Positions 23,394 through 34,848 of a stretch of DNA of 64,000 nt are shown in pieces. How positions within the stretch are numbered: the first letter of the stretch is position 1; every line of letters starts with the position of its first letter. Below the pieces are notes generated by a model. It saw only the letters and a list, made by a program, of their open reading frames with translations. It made no database searches and was not told the origin of the DNA. This DNA comes from Chamaecyparis obtusa (lineage: Eukaryota; Streptophyta; Pinopsida; Cupressales; Cupressaceae). Where the stretch lies: contig BSBK01000966.1 of the NCBI GenBank assembly GCA_027943335.1, forward strand, positions 496,001 to 560,000, written 5' to 3'. The position numbers were made by a program, and so were the translations under genes.

Positions 23394-23654
23394 GAACAAC
23401 AATGAAGAAGTACATCTGTTAGGATCTCTTGTTGAGTATAAATTTTTTAATATCATATTGACCAGATTGATTTGCCCATCTAAGTCACAAACAAAATGGT
23501 GACTCTGTTGGGGAGGGTCTAGAGATAGGAGTTATTAGTGGAATTTTGTGTTTCTCCTATGTATTCAATTATTTTCTTTAAGTCTTTAAAAGATTTCCCA
23601 TCTTTGGTGGGTGGCGACTCAAAGGCTTAGACCCAGTGTTATAGATTGCAGGCC

Positions 23655-26462
23655 ATGGACAAAAGAAGGAATATGAGGTCTTTTGTCAAGAAGCATCCGG
23701 GGGTTACTATGGAATAGTTACTTGGAAATGAAAAGAGGAATTGGATCAGGAGAGACGGAGAATCTACTAGTGATCCCATGAGAGAACAAAGAAATACTAG
23801 AAATAGAGCACCACACACATCCTCTAATGAAGAAGATTCACAATACAAAAGTTCTAAATCAGATAGTGGCCACTCTGAAGACAAATTTTATGATACCCCA
23901 GAGGTAGTATTTCAAGATAAAGGTTCATTACCTGTTGGACAGGATGTACAAGCCAGAGAAAGGGATTTTGGACCGAATTTAGATCCTGACGAGGATATGT
24001 TTAGAAGGCAACCCATGAGACCAAGATAGGTCCATTTCCCATATCAAAACCTTATTGATATGGATGTTTCATCAAGTTTTGAGGATATTATGATAGACCC
24101 AGATGACCTAAGTGCACTAAGGTTACAGTTGGCAGAGCATGATGCCATACACAAGAGGTTACAAAAGGAGAGAGAAGCTGAGAAAGTGAATGCTCTGATA
24201 GAAAGAGAATCTCTTCTTAGAAAGATTAATGAGTTGAAGGAGAGAAACAAGATGCTTGCCTATGCTCCTAAGACTTTGCAGCATGATGTCTTTGGTGATC
24301 TTGATGCTTTGAGAAGTGAGCAGGAATGCTTACTGCAAGACCATGAGTTTGATAAAGAGGGCCCTGTGATTAGACAGGTTCAAAGTTATACTTCTCTCCC
24401 TAAAGATAAAGATGGGCATGAGATCACTAAGCTTGCTATTGCTGTTGGCGAAAAAGGAAAGAAAAAGATGGTGGGACACCAAACAAGCAAACCATTGACA
24501 ATACCAAAGGTCCCACCACCCATTTCAAACAAGGATATAGAGATGAAAAGAAGAAGAAAAGAAGATGAAGACCTAGCAAGAGAATTAGAAATGGTTGAAA
24601 TTGAAGCTTCCATTGCAGAAAAAAGAAGAAAGATCCAATTCTTGAAGGCTTCATCTACAAGTACTCTTGTACCATCCACTACTGATGAACTAGGTATTCC
24701 ATCAACAACTTCTAATGTTGTTTCACTTGGTAATGTTACTACTAAGAGTTCAATTCCATCTTCATCTGCCAAGATAAATGTTGATCCTAATCAATAGTCA
24801 AATGCACAAATAGATGGGAATGTAAATGTAAACATTAATCCTAAAGGGAACACTAGTTCAAGTTTTCAAAGAAGACCTATGAAATTGGAAGGCTATAGGC
24901 AAATTAGTTTTGATGGAATACCTGGCTACCCAAATGTTTTTCCAACTGATATAAGAGATAAGGTACCTAAGTTTGCTGGTAACAATGCCATTAGTTGTGA
25001 GGAACATCTTAGGTTATCTGTTGATATGCTAAATGATTATGAGATAGAACATGAGGATGTAGTCATGAAATTATTTGTTCAATCTTTGGTGGAGGATGCT
25101 AGAGATTGGTTTAAGAGACTCCCTGACCGATGTATTGACACTTGGGTTTCTTTTGAAAAATGTTTCAAAGAACAATATGGTGATAGACCTAATGCTAGTT
25201 TCATGTTGAATGAGTTCAACACTATAAGGAAAAATCAGAATGAATTTGTAGTAGAGTTCAATATGAGATTTCAAAAGGGAATGCATAAGCTATTTCAAGT
25301 CATGAGGCTAGATGATAATGTTTGTTTAACCACATACTTCAATGCCTTTGATGGAAAGATAGGATACTTGTTGAGAGACAAAGAACCAAGGACTCTCAAG
25401 GATGCTTTTAGGATTGCTGTCAACATTGAAAATAATATGAAAATTTTAGGAAAATTGGGTGGGAAGAGAGATGATCCAAAGTTGTTTGGAGATAAAAAAT
25501 ACAAAAGGGGTAATGAAAGAAATGTTGGAAATAAGAAATAAGAGGAAGACAAGTTGGATAAGGTGTTGAATGCATTGAAAGACTTGAAAGCACCTGCTAA
25601 TAGGAATAATAATGTTCCTGCTTATGAAAAGCCTCAATTCAACAATAATTTCAATAGGAAGAATAGACTACAAAATTACCCCTATAACACCCAGTGGAAG
25701 GATGGCAAGCCTATTACCTCTATTGCAAGAGGAGACATTAATAGGTCTATCCCTGATCCTTTGCAAAAATCCTTTGTAAATGTTATAGAGAATGCACCAT
25801 GGTGCATAGCATGCCAGTCCCCTCATTCTGCAGAGCATTGTGTGGTTGCACAATCCATGTCAGCATATCAAGATGATAACAATGAGGAGTTAGATCAAGA
25901 AGAAAATCATGATGGCATTGGATGCAACATGGAAACTTCATATTTAGGATATTAAGATGATTCTGATATTGATGAAGAAGCAGATGTGTGTTTGAAAAGA
26001 CACAATAGGGCACTTTTCCATCAGGAGGTTTTTTCTGATAGTGATGACATTGATGAAAAGATATGTAACATGAATTCCTCCTTAGAAACAGTAAATTTGA
26101 GAAGACCTTCAAAAGAAGAAATTGCTAGGATCACTGCAAGAATGGTAGCCCAAGTGCAAACTAGAAATATGATAGCAAATGGTACTAGTGGAAAAGCTGC
26201 AGGAATGTTTATAAAGAACACCAACTCCAGGGAACCCAGTGAAAATAGATCAAAGGGTGATCATCTAGTGAGGTTCAAAAATGTGAAAGGTAAGAAGTGG
26301 GAACCTAAGGGAGTTGGAGCTAAAAAGATTCCTACTATTCAAGACAAGAATCATCAGAGTGAAGTGGAAAAGCTAGTTGGCACAATGGCTGGAGCTAAAA
26401 AGGTAAAGGTCATAGCTACATCTAATATATTAGATAAACAAAAAGACAATAAGGTAGAATAG
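23655..26462 (+). pseudogene. gag: gag polyprotein of the gypsy element, with multiple stops
   Basis: The likely start is ATG 23655. One frame runs to about 26462 through stops at about 23715 (TAG), 24027 (TAG), 24795 (TAG), 25539 (TAA) and 25953 (TAA). A charged, Lys/Glu-rich coiled-coil-like region lies around 24120-24260 and 24540-24650. The retrotransposon gag core lies at about 24950-25450 and includes FVQSLVEDARDWFKRL and FEKCFKEQYG. A zinc-knuckle-like CIACQSPHSAEHC follows at about 25807-25845. Gag forms the particle that packages the element RNA. It is too interrupted to make a full product. Confidence 0.85.
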
Positions 26463-27277
26463 ATTGAGTTCCTCTCTCTATCCCTGTTGACATGTTGGCT
26501 ATGTTGTCTCAGATAACTGTCAAGGTTCCATTGTCAAAATTGTTGAGGATACCTGAACATAAGGATAGGGCTCTTGCATGGGTAGATAATGTCCAAGATA
26601 ATGATGTTGCATGAAATGAACCTCAGGATAAAGTTTTGAAAGAAGTGGAGGTCCAAGGATTGGTATCTCACATACCACCTATATATTTGGACAATTCTAT
26701 CAATGCTAGCCTTGAAAACATAGACCCATTCTTTTTTAGTATCATGATAAATGACATGAAATTAAGAAATTGTATGATTGATTCAGGTGCTTCCAATACT
26801 ATCATGCCTTTCAAAATAATGGAAAAGTTAGGCCTCAAAGTTGATACAGTCCAAGGCAGATGTTGTGCAATGGATCAGAGAGAAGTATCAGTCATTAGGA
26901 CTATAAATGCAATGCCATACAGATTGGTAGCCTATCCAGAGAAATAACTGACTATGAGTGTGTCAGTAGTAGACATTCCACCCCATTATGGTATGCTATT
27001 ATCTAGGAAATGGAGTGCTGCCATGGGTGGAAGTTTGCAGTGTGATTTGTCTTTTGTAACTTTCAATTTTGATGGTCAGTCCATTAGGATTGAAAGGGAA
27101 CCAAGGGCAACTTATATGATTGAAAAGAATATTGATAATGAGGTTACCTACTTTGTAGATACTGATGTTAATGCTTTTAGAGTTGAGGTCACTTTACTTG
27201 AGAAGGAGCCTGTATTGCCATGTATTGATGAAGAGACAGGTTCTAAGTCTGTGAAGGGTGATTTGTGGGTGATGTAA
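26463..27277 (+). pseudogene. Retropepsin-type protease region of the gypsy element
   Basis: The aspartic protease active-site motif DSGASNTIMPF lies at about 26781-26813, after a region beginning near 26490 that is frame-shifted relative to gag. The fold continues past a TAA at 26945 with PPHYGMLLSRKW at about 26977-27012, and ends at a TAA at 27275. An in-frame TGA lies near 26612. The protease would cleave the gag-pol polyprotein. Confidence 0.8.
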
Positions 27278-28652
27278 TTTGATGGTGCTAGTTGCAAAGA
27301 TGGGGCGGGAGCGGGTATTTTACTCATATCTCCTAGTGGGAACACTTACAAGTTTTCTTTCACATTGAATTTCTAGGTAAAAGTACAAAGCTATGTCACA
27401 CTTTTATAAAGGAAAAGGTCAACAACACACAAATTTTTTAACTTTAACGACATAAAAATGGAATTTGTGTTTAAAATTTGGAAATGATGTAAACTAATGA
27501 AATGTGTAAAAGTGGATGAAGTTTATGCCTATAATTTTTATAATTTTTTTTGAACAAGAATTAACATAGTTTTTAAATTTTATAAGTCCATTTTTTACTT
27601 GTTGATAAAAGCTGAAAAATGAGGGTCTTGTTCGCAATAAAAAGGTATATGCAAATAATCCTTTTTTCCTTTGATTTCAAAATATGTCATAGATAAAATG
27701 TATAGCTAGTGCAAAAAAGAAGAAAAATTAGTTTTTAATGTATATTTTCTCTAATATAACTACTCAAAGTCAAACATACCTGAAATCGACAGTTTTCATC
27801 TCGCGCCAAATTTCCCCTATCAAATCTACACCATTCAAAAAATAAATTACACAATCTTGAAGATAACTCTCTCCTCTAGTGTTAAATATAAATTTTCAAT
27901 TTTTTTGATAAGCTTTACTATTTTTTTCTATTTTTGAAGCATCTTGTTCTCGAATGTTAAAATACCTACTTGCAGTATTTTGAAATTATAATATATTAGA
28001 TCTAATTAAAATACCATAAAAACTATATCATGATACTCTTGACTCTGTGCTCTAAAAAAGGGTATTTTTATATTTGTAAAAAAATATCATTAAAAAGAGT
28101 AAGAGTTATTGAAACATTGCTTTTCTAAAATAATTTTATTTCTTTAGTAATTGTTATAAAACATGCATTTAATAGATATTTCCAATTGGAAAAGGTGAAG
28201 AACTTATCTAACTTAGCTAGAATGAATCTAGCTAGACCATAAGTTTGACAAAAAATAATTTTAGTTAGAAATACTCAAATTCAGCTATGCTGATAAGTTG
28301 TCCTAAAACGTGACACAACTTTGTGCTTTTACCCTTCTCTTGTACCAATAATATAGCAGAGTATGAAGCATTATTGCTAGGATTGAGATTGGCACACAAG
28401 CATGGAATTAAATGTATAAAAGTTATTGGGGACTCTAAGTTAGTGGTGTCCCAAATAAGATCAGTGTATGCTTCAAAGGACAAAAGGTTGAAGCAATATA
28501 GGAATGTTGTGCGGGATATGATTGAGCATTTTGATGCCTTCAATATTGTGTGGAAGGATAGAAGTAATAACAAGATGGCTAATTTGTTAGCCAATATAGC
28601 AATCAATCCTGGTGACATTACTTTTTTTGGCCTCTCTAAAGTTGAAATTTAG
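27278..28652 (+). pseudogene. RNase H domain (archaeal-like type) placed before the reverse transcriptase, split by a DNA element
   Basis: The first half, 27278-27374, begins FDGASCKDGAGAGILLISP. The second half, 28339-28652, contains NNIAEYEALLLGL and GDSKLVVSQI and ends near NNKMANLLANIA. The first three acidic catalytic positions (the D of FDGA, the E of AEYEAL, the D of GDS) are visible. The last, normally Asp in an ADxLA-like motif, appears to be Asn. A 960-bp inverted-repeat element sits between the halves; removing it restores an in-frame junction. The usual gypsy connection/RNase H follows the reverse transcriptase separately, so this is an additional RNase H in an upstream position. 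Confidence 0.8.
27375..28334. mobile_element. 960-bp non-autonomous terminal-inverted-repeat element inside the RNase H domain
   Basis: The ends are inverted repeats of about 30 bases. The left end reads GGTAAAAGTACAAAGCTATG and continues TCACACTTTT. The right end, inverted, reads GGTAAAAGCACAAAGTTGTG and continues TCACGTTTT. A TTCT tetramer flanks both sides (27371-27374 and 28335-28338), consistent with a 4-bp target duplication. The interior is AT-rich with no coding frame. The superfamily is uncertain: a 4-bp duplication is not typical of the common plant hAT, Mutator or PIF groups, and the outermost base pair of the inverted repeat does not match. Confidence 0.8.
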
Positions 28653-30300
28653 ACTAGGCCTAGTATACCAGACAATGTTGAGAACTGGCAAGTTTTTGAA
28701 GATAACCAGGATATCTTGAGATTTATGAATTGTGAAGACCAATATCATGGTCAAGAGTTAGATTGTTCAGCCTTGGTTGAGATTATAGAAGGAAAGGAGG
28801 TTGTCCTTGGTAACGAAGTCCTGCAACTTAAAACTAACAAGGTTCCCAAGGGACTTGTTGTTCTAGAAAATGTATTTGATAATCAGGACAGAGTTCAAAT
28901 AGGTACTAAGAGGGAATACCAAATGAATTTAAAAGAAATAAATCTTGGTACATAAGAAGCACCTAAGAAGGTTTACATTGGCAGAGAAATGTCTCACAAG
29001 GTAAGGAAGTCCTTGATTGAGTTATTGAGAAAATTTAGGCATGTTTTTGCATGGTCATATGATGACCTAAAGGTTTATAGAGAAGACTTGTTGCAACATG
29101 TTATTCCTTTGAAAGAAGACGCTAAAGCCTTTAGGCAGAAACAAAGGCCTATAAATCCTACATTGGCACCTAAAATGCAGGAAGAATTAATGAAGTTGAG
29201 AGATGTTGGAATCATAAAGCCTATTAGGCATTCTTCTTGGGTGTCAAATTTGGTCCCTATCAGGAAGAAGAATGGAGACATCAAACTATGTGTGGATTTT
29301 AGAAATTTAAATGTCTCTTCTCTAAAGGATAACTACTGCTTGCCTAATATGGAGGCTATGTTGCAAAGAGTGACTAGATCTGAATTAATGTCTATGATAG
29401 ATGGTTTCTTTGGTTATAATCAAGTAATTGTGAAAGAATCAGAACAATTTAAGACAACTTTTACTACACCTTGGGGGACATATGTTTATGTGAGAATGCC
29501 TTTTGGTCTCACAAATGCTGGTGCAACTTTCCAAAGGGCAATGCATGTTGCCTTTTCATATTTCATAGATGATTTCCTTGTTGTCTATCAAGATGATTTA
29601 ACTGCCTATTCCAAGAAGGAAGAAGAACATTTTACTCATCTAGAAAAATTATTTGTGAGGGCTTTGGAATATGACATTTCATTAAATCCAAAGAAATGTG
29701 CATTTGGTTTCACTAAGGGTAAGTTGCTTGGCCACTTAGTTGGGAAGCAAGGAGTAAGAATTGATCCAGAGAGGGTGGGAGCTATTGAAAAAATCCCTAA
29801 ACCAAAAAATGTTAAAGGAATTCAGTCTTTCTTTGGCCAGGTGAATTTCTTGAGAAGATTTGTTACAAATTTTGCTGAGGTCACTAGGCCTATATCTAAG
29901 ATGTTGAAGAAAGGATCTATTATCAAGTGGGAAGGTAAGCCTGATGAAGCTTTCAAGAACATCAAGCAGGCTATCAAAGATGCACCTATGCTTAAAGCAC
30001 CTGATTACAATATCCCAATGCATATTTTTTCCTTTGCATCTTTCCATACTGTTGCTGTAGTTTTATTGCAAAAGAACAATGAGGGTTATGAGTAGCCTAT
30101 TGCATTCTTTAGTAAATCTTTGTAGGCTACTGAATTGAAATAGGATATCAATAAGAAACAAGCATATGCAGTGGTAAAGGCTATCAAGGCTTTTAGATGC
30201 TATCTGATGGGAGCATTGTGATTGCTTTTGTGCCAAGTGTTGTAGTAAAAGATATCTTTTCATAGCAGGAGGTGTTTGGAAGGAGATGTAGATGGATAAA
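28653..30300 (+). pseudogene. pol: Reverse transcriptase and connection/RNase H region of the gypsy element
   Basis: The longest open part is 28989-30095. It contains VGIIKPIRHSSWVSNLVPI, LCVDFRNLN, MSMIDGFFGYNQV, RMPFGLTNAGATFQRAM and the catalytic VVYQDDLTAYS (YxDD box, about 29590-29610). These are standard Ty3/gypsy reverse-transcriptase motifs. Upstream, 28653-28955 is a poorly conserved linker. Past the TAG at 30093 the reading continues with PIAFFSKSL and KAFRCYLMGA through TAGs at 30123 and 30141. A single-base deletion near 30217 shifts the frame, and another TAG lies at 30263. It converts element RNA to DNA in active relatives; here it is inactive. Confidence 0.88.
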
Positions 30301-31706
30301 TAGAATTCAAGAATTCAACATTGACATCCAGGTTACCAAGTTTGTCAGAGGATAGGGATTGGCAAAACTAATGGCTCAATCCAATCTTGATGCAAGTCAG
30401 ATAAACCAGACTGAAATTGATTACACTTGTGATATGGATGATTGTATTTGGTATCAAGATATTATATTTTACTTAAGGAACATGAGTTTCCTTGAAGGAA
30501 TGGATGACAATAAGAAAAGGACGTTGAAGTTACAAGCTATCAAGTGTGTGATTATAAGATGCAAGTTATATAGAAAAAATTTAGATTGCATACTTTTGAA
30601 ATGTGTTGATGAAAATCAAGCTGAAAAGTTGTTAAAAGAAATGCATGAGGGAGTTTGTGGAGGACATTATATGGGTAGAACTACTTCTCAAAAGGTCTTG
30701 AGAGTAGGATTATGGTGGCCCACAATATTCAAAGATGCAGAGCAATTGGTGAGAAAGTGTGAATCTTGTCAAAGATTCATTGGTAAGCTAAAGTTTTTTG
30801 GAAATGTGCCCTTGAGGCTAGTTGAAGTGCAGGCTCCTTTCCAACAGTGGGGAATAGATTTCATAGGAGAAATCCCAAACAAGTCTAGTGGGGGATACTC
30901 TTGGATCTTAGTTGCTAGTGATTATTTCACTAAGTGGGTAGAGGCTATACCTATAAGAAATGCAACTAGTAGGGTGGTAACTGATTTCTTATTGAATAAT
31001 ATTGTCACAAGGTTTGGTTGTCCTGAGAGGATTGTCAGTGATAATGCAATGTGTTTCAGGTCTGCTGAATACAAGGATTTTTGCAAGGGTCTAGGAATCC
31101 ATATGTCATACTCCTCATCCTATCATCCACAAGGGAATGGATAGGCAGAATCAACAAATAAGAGCTTAATAAAAATCCTCAGGAGGATTCTTGATAAGAA
31201 TAAAAGGGCATGGAATTTAGAGTTACCATTAGTTGTATGGGTTGATAGGGTAACTGTTACAAAAGGTAATTGGTTGTGCATCATTTGACTAGGTGTATGG
31301 GATACATGCAAGGATGCCTCAAAACAACTTATTGGAAATGTATAGGTTTGTTCAATTGTATGATGATGATATAGATGATGAAATGCAATTAAGAATTGAA
31401 GATCTCATCAGGTTGGATGAAACTAGAAGAGAATCAGCCTCAAGAAATGCCAAGTTGCAATTGTAGGTCAAGAATCTGTATGAAAAAAGGATTGTTGAAA
31501 GGAAGTTCGAACCTGATGACTTGGTATTAATCTAGAATGCTAGATTGGAAGATAAAGGAAAACATGGGAAATTTGATCCAATCTGGCTAGGACCATATCA
31601 GATTCATGAAAGATGGGGAAAAGATTCCTATATTGTCAAAGAGTTAAATGGTGATATTCAAGAATGGCCACTTCATGGACAGTTCTTGGAAAAATACTTC
31701 AATTGA
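30301..31706 (+). pseudogene. Integrase of the gypsy element
   Basis: The longest open part is 30359-31144. It has an HHCC zinc-binding region (HEGVCGGHYMGRT, then CESCQRF, about 30640-30780), then the catalytic core with D in QQWGIDFIGEIP (about 30860), D in ERIVSDNAMCF (about 31045) and E just after a TAG at 31142. The C-terminal part runs through TAGs at 31290, 31464 and 31533, with a shift near 31265, to a TGA at 31704. GPYQIHERWGKDSY-like C-terminal sequence lies at about 31590-31640. No chromodomain is seen. The DDE order is standard for LTR-element integrases. Confidence 0.85.
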
Positions 31707-31918
31707 AGGTATTTATCTTTCCATGAACAGTAGTTAGGTTTGTATATAGTGTGCATTCTATATAGTGGTGTGTTTCTTTCCTGTTCTTTTCATCTTAGTT
31801 TGTAAATTTTTGTCTTGTGCTCTCTGCTGTTGTCTTTTCCAATGGGTGGTCTGCTTCTACCTGAGATTCTAAATCCTTGCCATGCCTGCAAGAGGCATAC
31901 ATCCCCAGACAGAGCCAC

Positions 31919-34843
31919 TGTTAGCACCTGCAAGAAATTTTCATGGCTATATATTTTCCTCTCTGGTACCTACAGGGTTTTTCTTTTGTCTCTGGCTTGA
32001 ACCCTAGGTCTAAATTCATATTTCTAGCCATTGGAGGGTTAAACCCTAATCTGTCCTAGCCTTGATCTATTTCTTTGTTACTTTTTCAGGTCACTTAAGT
32101 CCCCTTTTTGCACGTGGTCATTTTCCCAGTCTTCGCTGAATCGCGCAATGCATTTCCTTGTCCTTAAGTCTTTCAGCGAACTGGCGACTGTGTAATCCCT
32201 TGGTCATGTTTCTCTTTGGTCACTGAATCTCCCAATTCATTGTCACAGTTAAGTCTTCAACTAGCGATTGGGCGAATGCATTGGTCGCTTAGTCTCTTGT
32301 TTCCTGGTGGTTCCCCATTAACGCCTAGTGACCTGGTAGGCAGTTTGTCGCATGATCTCAACAGTTAGGAATGGCATCTGGTGACCTAGCGGGTGGTTTC
32401 ATGTCTCCTTAGTCACGCATTCTCCAGATGGGCACGGGTTAGGTCAAGATTAGCATTGTGTTTGGGCCCGGCGGTTACCTTCCTCATTCAGCGACCTCGC
32501 GACTATGTAGTCTCTTATTCGCTTGTTTCCTAGCAGTTTCATGTTAACCTTCGGCGACTTGGTGAACAGTTATATTTTCCTTTTGTCACGTGATCTCTGA
32601 AAGGTTTGGTAGCTTTGACAAAGAAATTTGGCAAAGGTTTAAAGTTTCCTCTTGTCGCTAAATCTCAGGAAAAGGATGGGGGTGCTCTAAATATTTAGTG
32701 ATTGGGCAAGTGAAGTGTTCGCGGGATCTCAGAATTAGTTAAAGAAGCTTCAAAATATTCAGCAACTTGACGAATAAAGAAATGTCAAAGTATGGTCCTC
32801 TTTGGTTGCTGATTCTCATAATAAAAAGATAATGGTAAAAAAATTTTAGGGACTCAGTGAAGGCTTGTGTTCGCTTGTTCTCGCAATGAAACCCACGGTT
32901 AAGAAAGAATCCAACAACTCCGAGTTTTCTTCAGTCGCTTATTCTCAAGATAGGCTTAATTTTAAAGGCAGGTTATGAGATGGCTTATGGTCATGTGATT
33001 TCTAGATGAAGATGAGTTAGACTTTAGATGATCCAGGTGGGTCCTCTGTCGCTAGGTCATGTTGAGGTGCTCGTGTTTCATTGGTCGAGCTAGATGGTGA
33101 AGGGGCTGGTGTTAGTAGGGCCGGCCTTCTTGGATGGTTAAGTGATCAATAAGATCTAGCAGTTGTTGTTATACCACTAGGATAAAGTGTATGATTTTTA
33201 AGGTTAGCGGTATAGCGACGACCATTGATCTTGTTTGAAGTATGAAGTGGGTCCTCCAATGCCTAGTTATGCTGACATGCATGTTTGTGATTGGTTGCTG
33301 GATGGGTTACTTGGTGGTTTTAAGTGGGGCCAAGGTTTATGGCATTATAAACTGAGTTAAAGTGCGATGGGAATCTATGGTTGTCATGAATCTGCAAGGT
33401 GAAAGTGCTCGATGGATATTCATGGTGGTTTTGCGACAACCGTCAATTCAGTTTAGGCCATAAAGGAATGTAAGCGGTGGGTCCAATTGCCATGTTGTGC
33501 TGATGTTCTCATTTCTCATTGGCTATGGTGTTGATGATGTGGCCATATACTTTTCAAATAGCTTGTTGACTATTGTGAGGATTAATGAGAGCCGCTCGAT
33601 CTACCAGGAAGAGATAAAATCGACGGCTATGTTTTAAATCTGGATGATTAGCCGTTGCCACCTGATTTTCAAAATTTTAAAAGGATTTTTTAGCGACAGA
33701 AGGGACTGGTATTCAATGCTTGAGTGGCTAGATCAGGTAGTTCTGATTTTGTCGACTGTTGCAGAGTGGTCCAAAAAGTTTGATAATTGATCGCAGAAGG
33801 ATTGTACCATGAAGGAATGGGTAAGGGTTGCTTGAGGCATGTTGCAGGTGAGTGATCAGATTGATTAGCATGATGAATTCATGATCTTTGGTACATAATT
33901 TAGAAGAATTATCATAAATGAAGATCATTCTTGGATCTAATTAGACCAGGTTGCTTGGTTTTCCTCCAATGTATTAAATTCTGATTGAATTTAGTTGGTT
34001 TGGTGGGTGAAAACCCTAACTTCTACCCTAGTCATCCGTAGCTTGTTGCATCTTGATTTTTGGGATTCCAAGATGACTAGTGGTATATATGGAAACTATT
34101 TTTACTTTTTTGGGTTGTTGATGATGTTATGTTGATAGTCAATGTAAAAGACTGAACAAGGAGAGCCTGGATTTTGGGTTTGTTTCCTAGCATTGTGTTT
34201 TTTTGGTAATGTATAGATTATGCAAATTTTAATGAGAATACACTTGAATTCCAATCTCAGATTTATGTTTGTCTTCTTGTTTTGATCTTGGGCTCATATA
34301 TGTTAATTTCACAAAGTGAGCTAGCATATGGTAGACAAAGAATATTGTGGAATTATCTTTCAGTTCCTAACAAAGTTAGGATTAAAGTCTTTAAGGTAGT
34401 TTCAGTGAGTTCATGGTTGGATAGAAATTTGATGATTAGGTTTGGGAGTGAGAGGGATAATAGGCAAAGCACTTATTCTGAGTTCAAGAGTGTTTAAGTT
34501 AGGATTTTTAGTTGATATATGTTATTGAGTGACTCTATGCCCTAGGTTAAGGCACTGATCCATTCTCTAGAAGTAGTTCATCATCATCAATCACCCATTT
34601 AAATGATAAAATCTTTAAAATCAGTTTGTAAACAGTATAAATGCATAATATTTAGTGATTCCTTTCAAGAAGTGAATCAAGGGTACACCCACCTGAGCAT
34701 CTAGGCTGAAAGTGTAGAAGGATCCTTGTTGATCCTTGTTAATTGGCCCTTTTCCTTGCAGACTTTGGAGTGGTGATAGAGTCAGTGACATTAGTTTGTC
34801 AATCATAGTGTAAACCTGCAAGTAGAAAGAAGGAACACCAACA
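31919..34843 (+). repeat. 3' LTR of the gypsy element
   Basis: Collinear copy of 20449-23372 with scattered substitutions and a few single-base indels. The TATA region at about 34084 reads TATATATGG, changed from the 5' copy. The sequence just before it (about 31890-31918) is not a clean polypurine tract. Confidence 0.93.
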
Positions 34844-34848
34844 CATCT
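34844..34848. repeat. Target-site duplication CATCT, right copy
   Basis: Immediately follows the final CA of the 3' LTR and matches 20444-20448. Confidence 0.9.

Larger units (their letters stand above)
20449..34843 (+). mobile_element. Complete but dead Ty3/gypsy LTR retrotransposon (Tat/Ogre-like), 14.4 kb
   Basis: Two LTRs of about 2.92 kb bound the element (TGTTAGCACC at the start, CACCAACA at the end). It is flanked by a perfect 5-bp target duplication, CATCT, at 20444-20448 and 34844-34848. Order inside: primer-binding-like site, gag, protease, RNase H, reverse transcriptase, connection/RNase H, integrase. No chromodomain is seen. Long LTRs and an extra RNase H suggest the Tat/Ogre group of plant gypsy elements. 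All frames carry stops or shifts, so it cannot make its own proteins. The LTRs differ by frequent, mostly transition-type changes, so the insertion is old. Confidence 0.93.

Noticed and set aside
28265..28618. Antisense open frame across the RNase H region
   Set aside because: It overlaps the inverted-repeat insertion junction and is the reverse strand of a clear RNase H domain.
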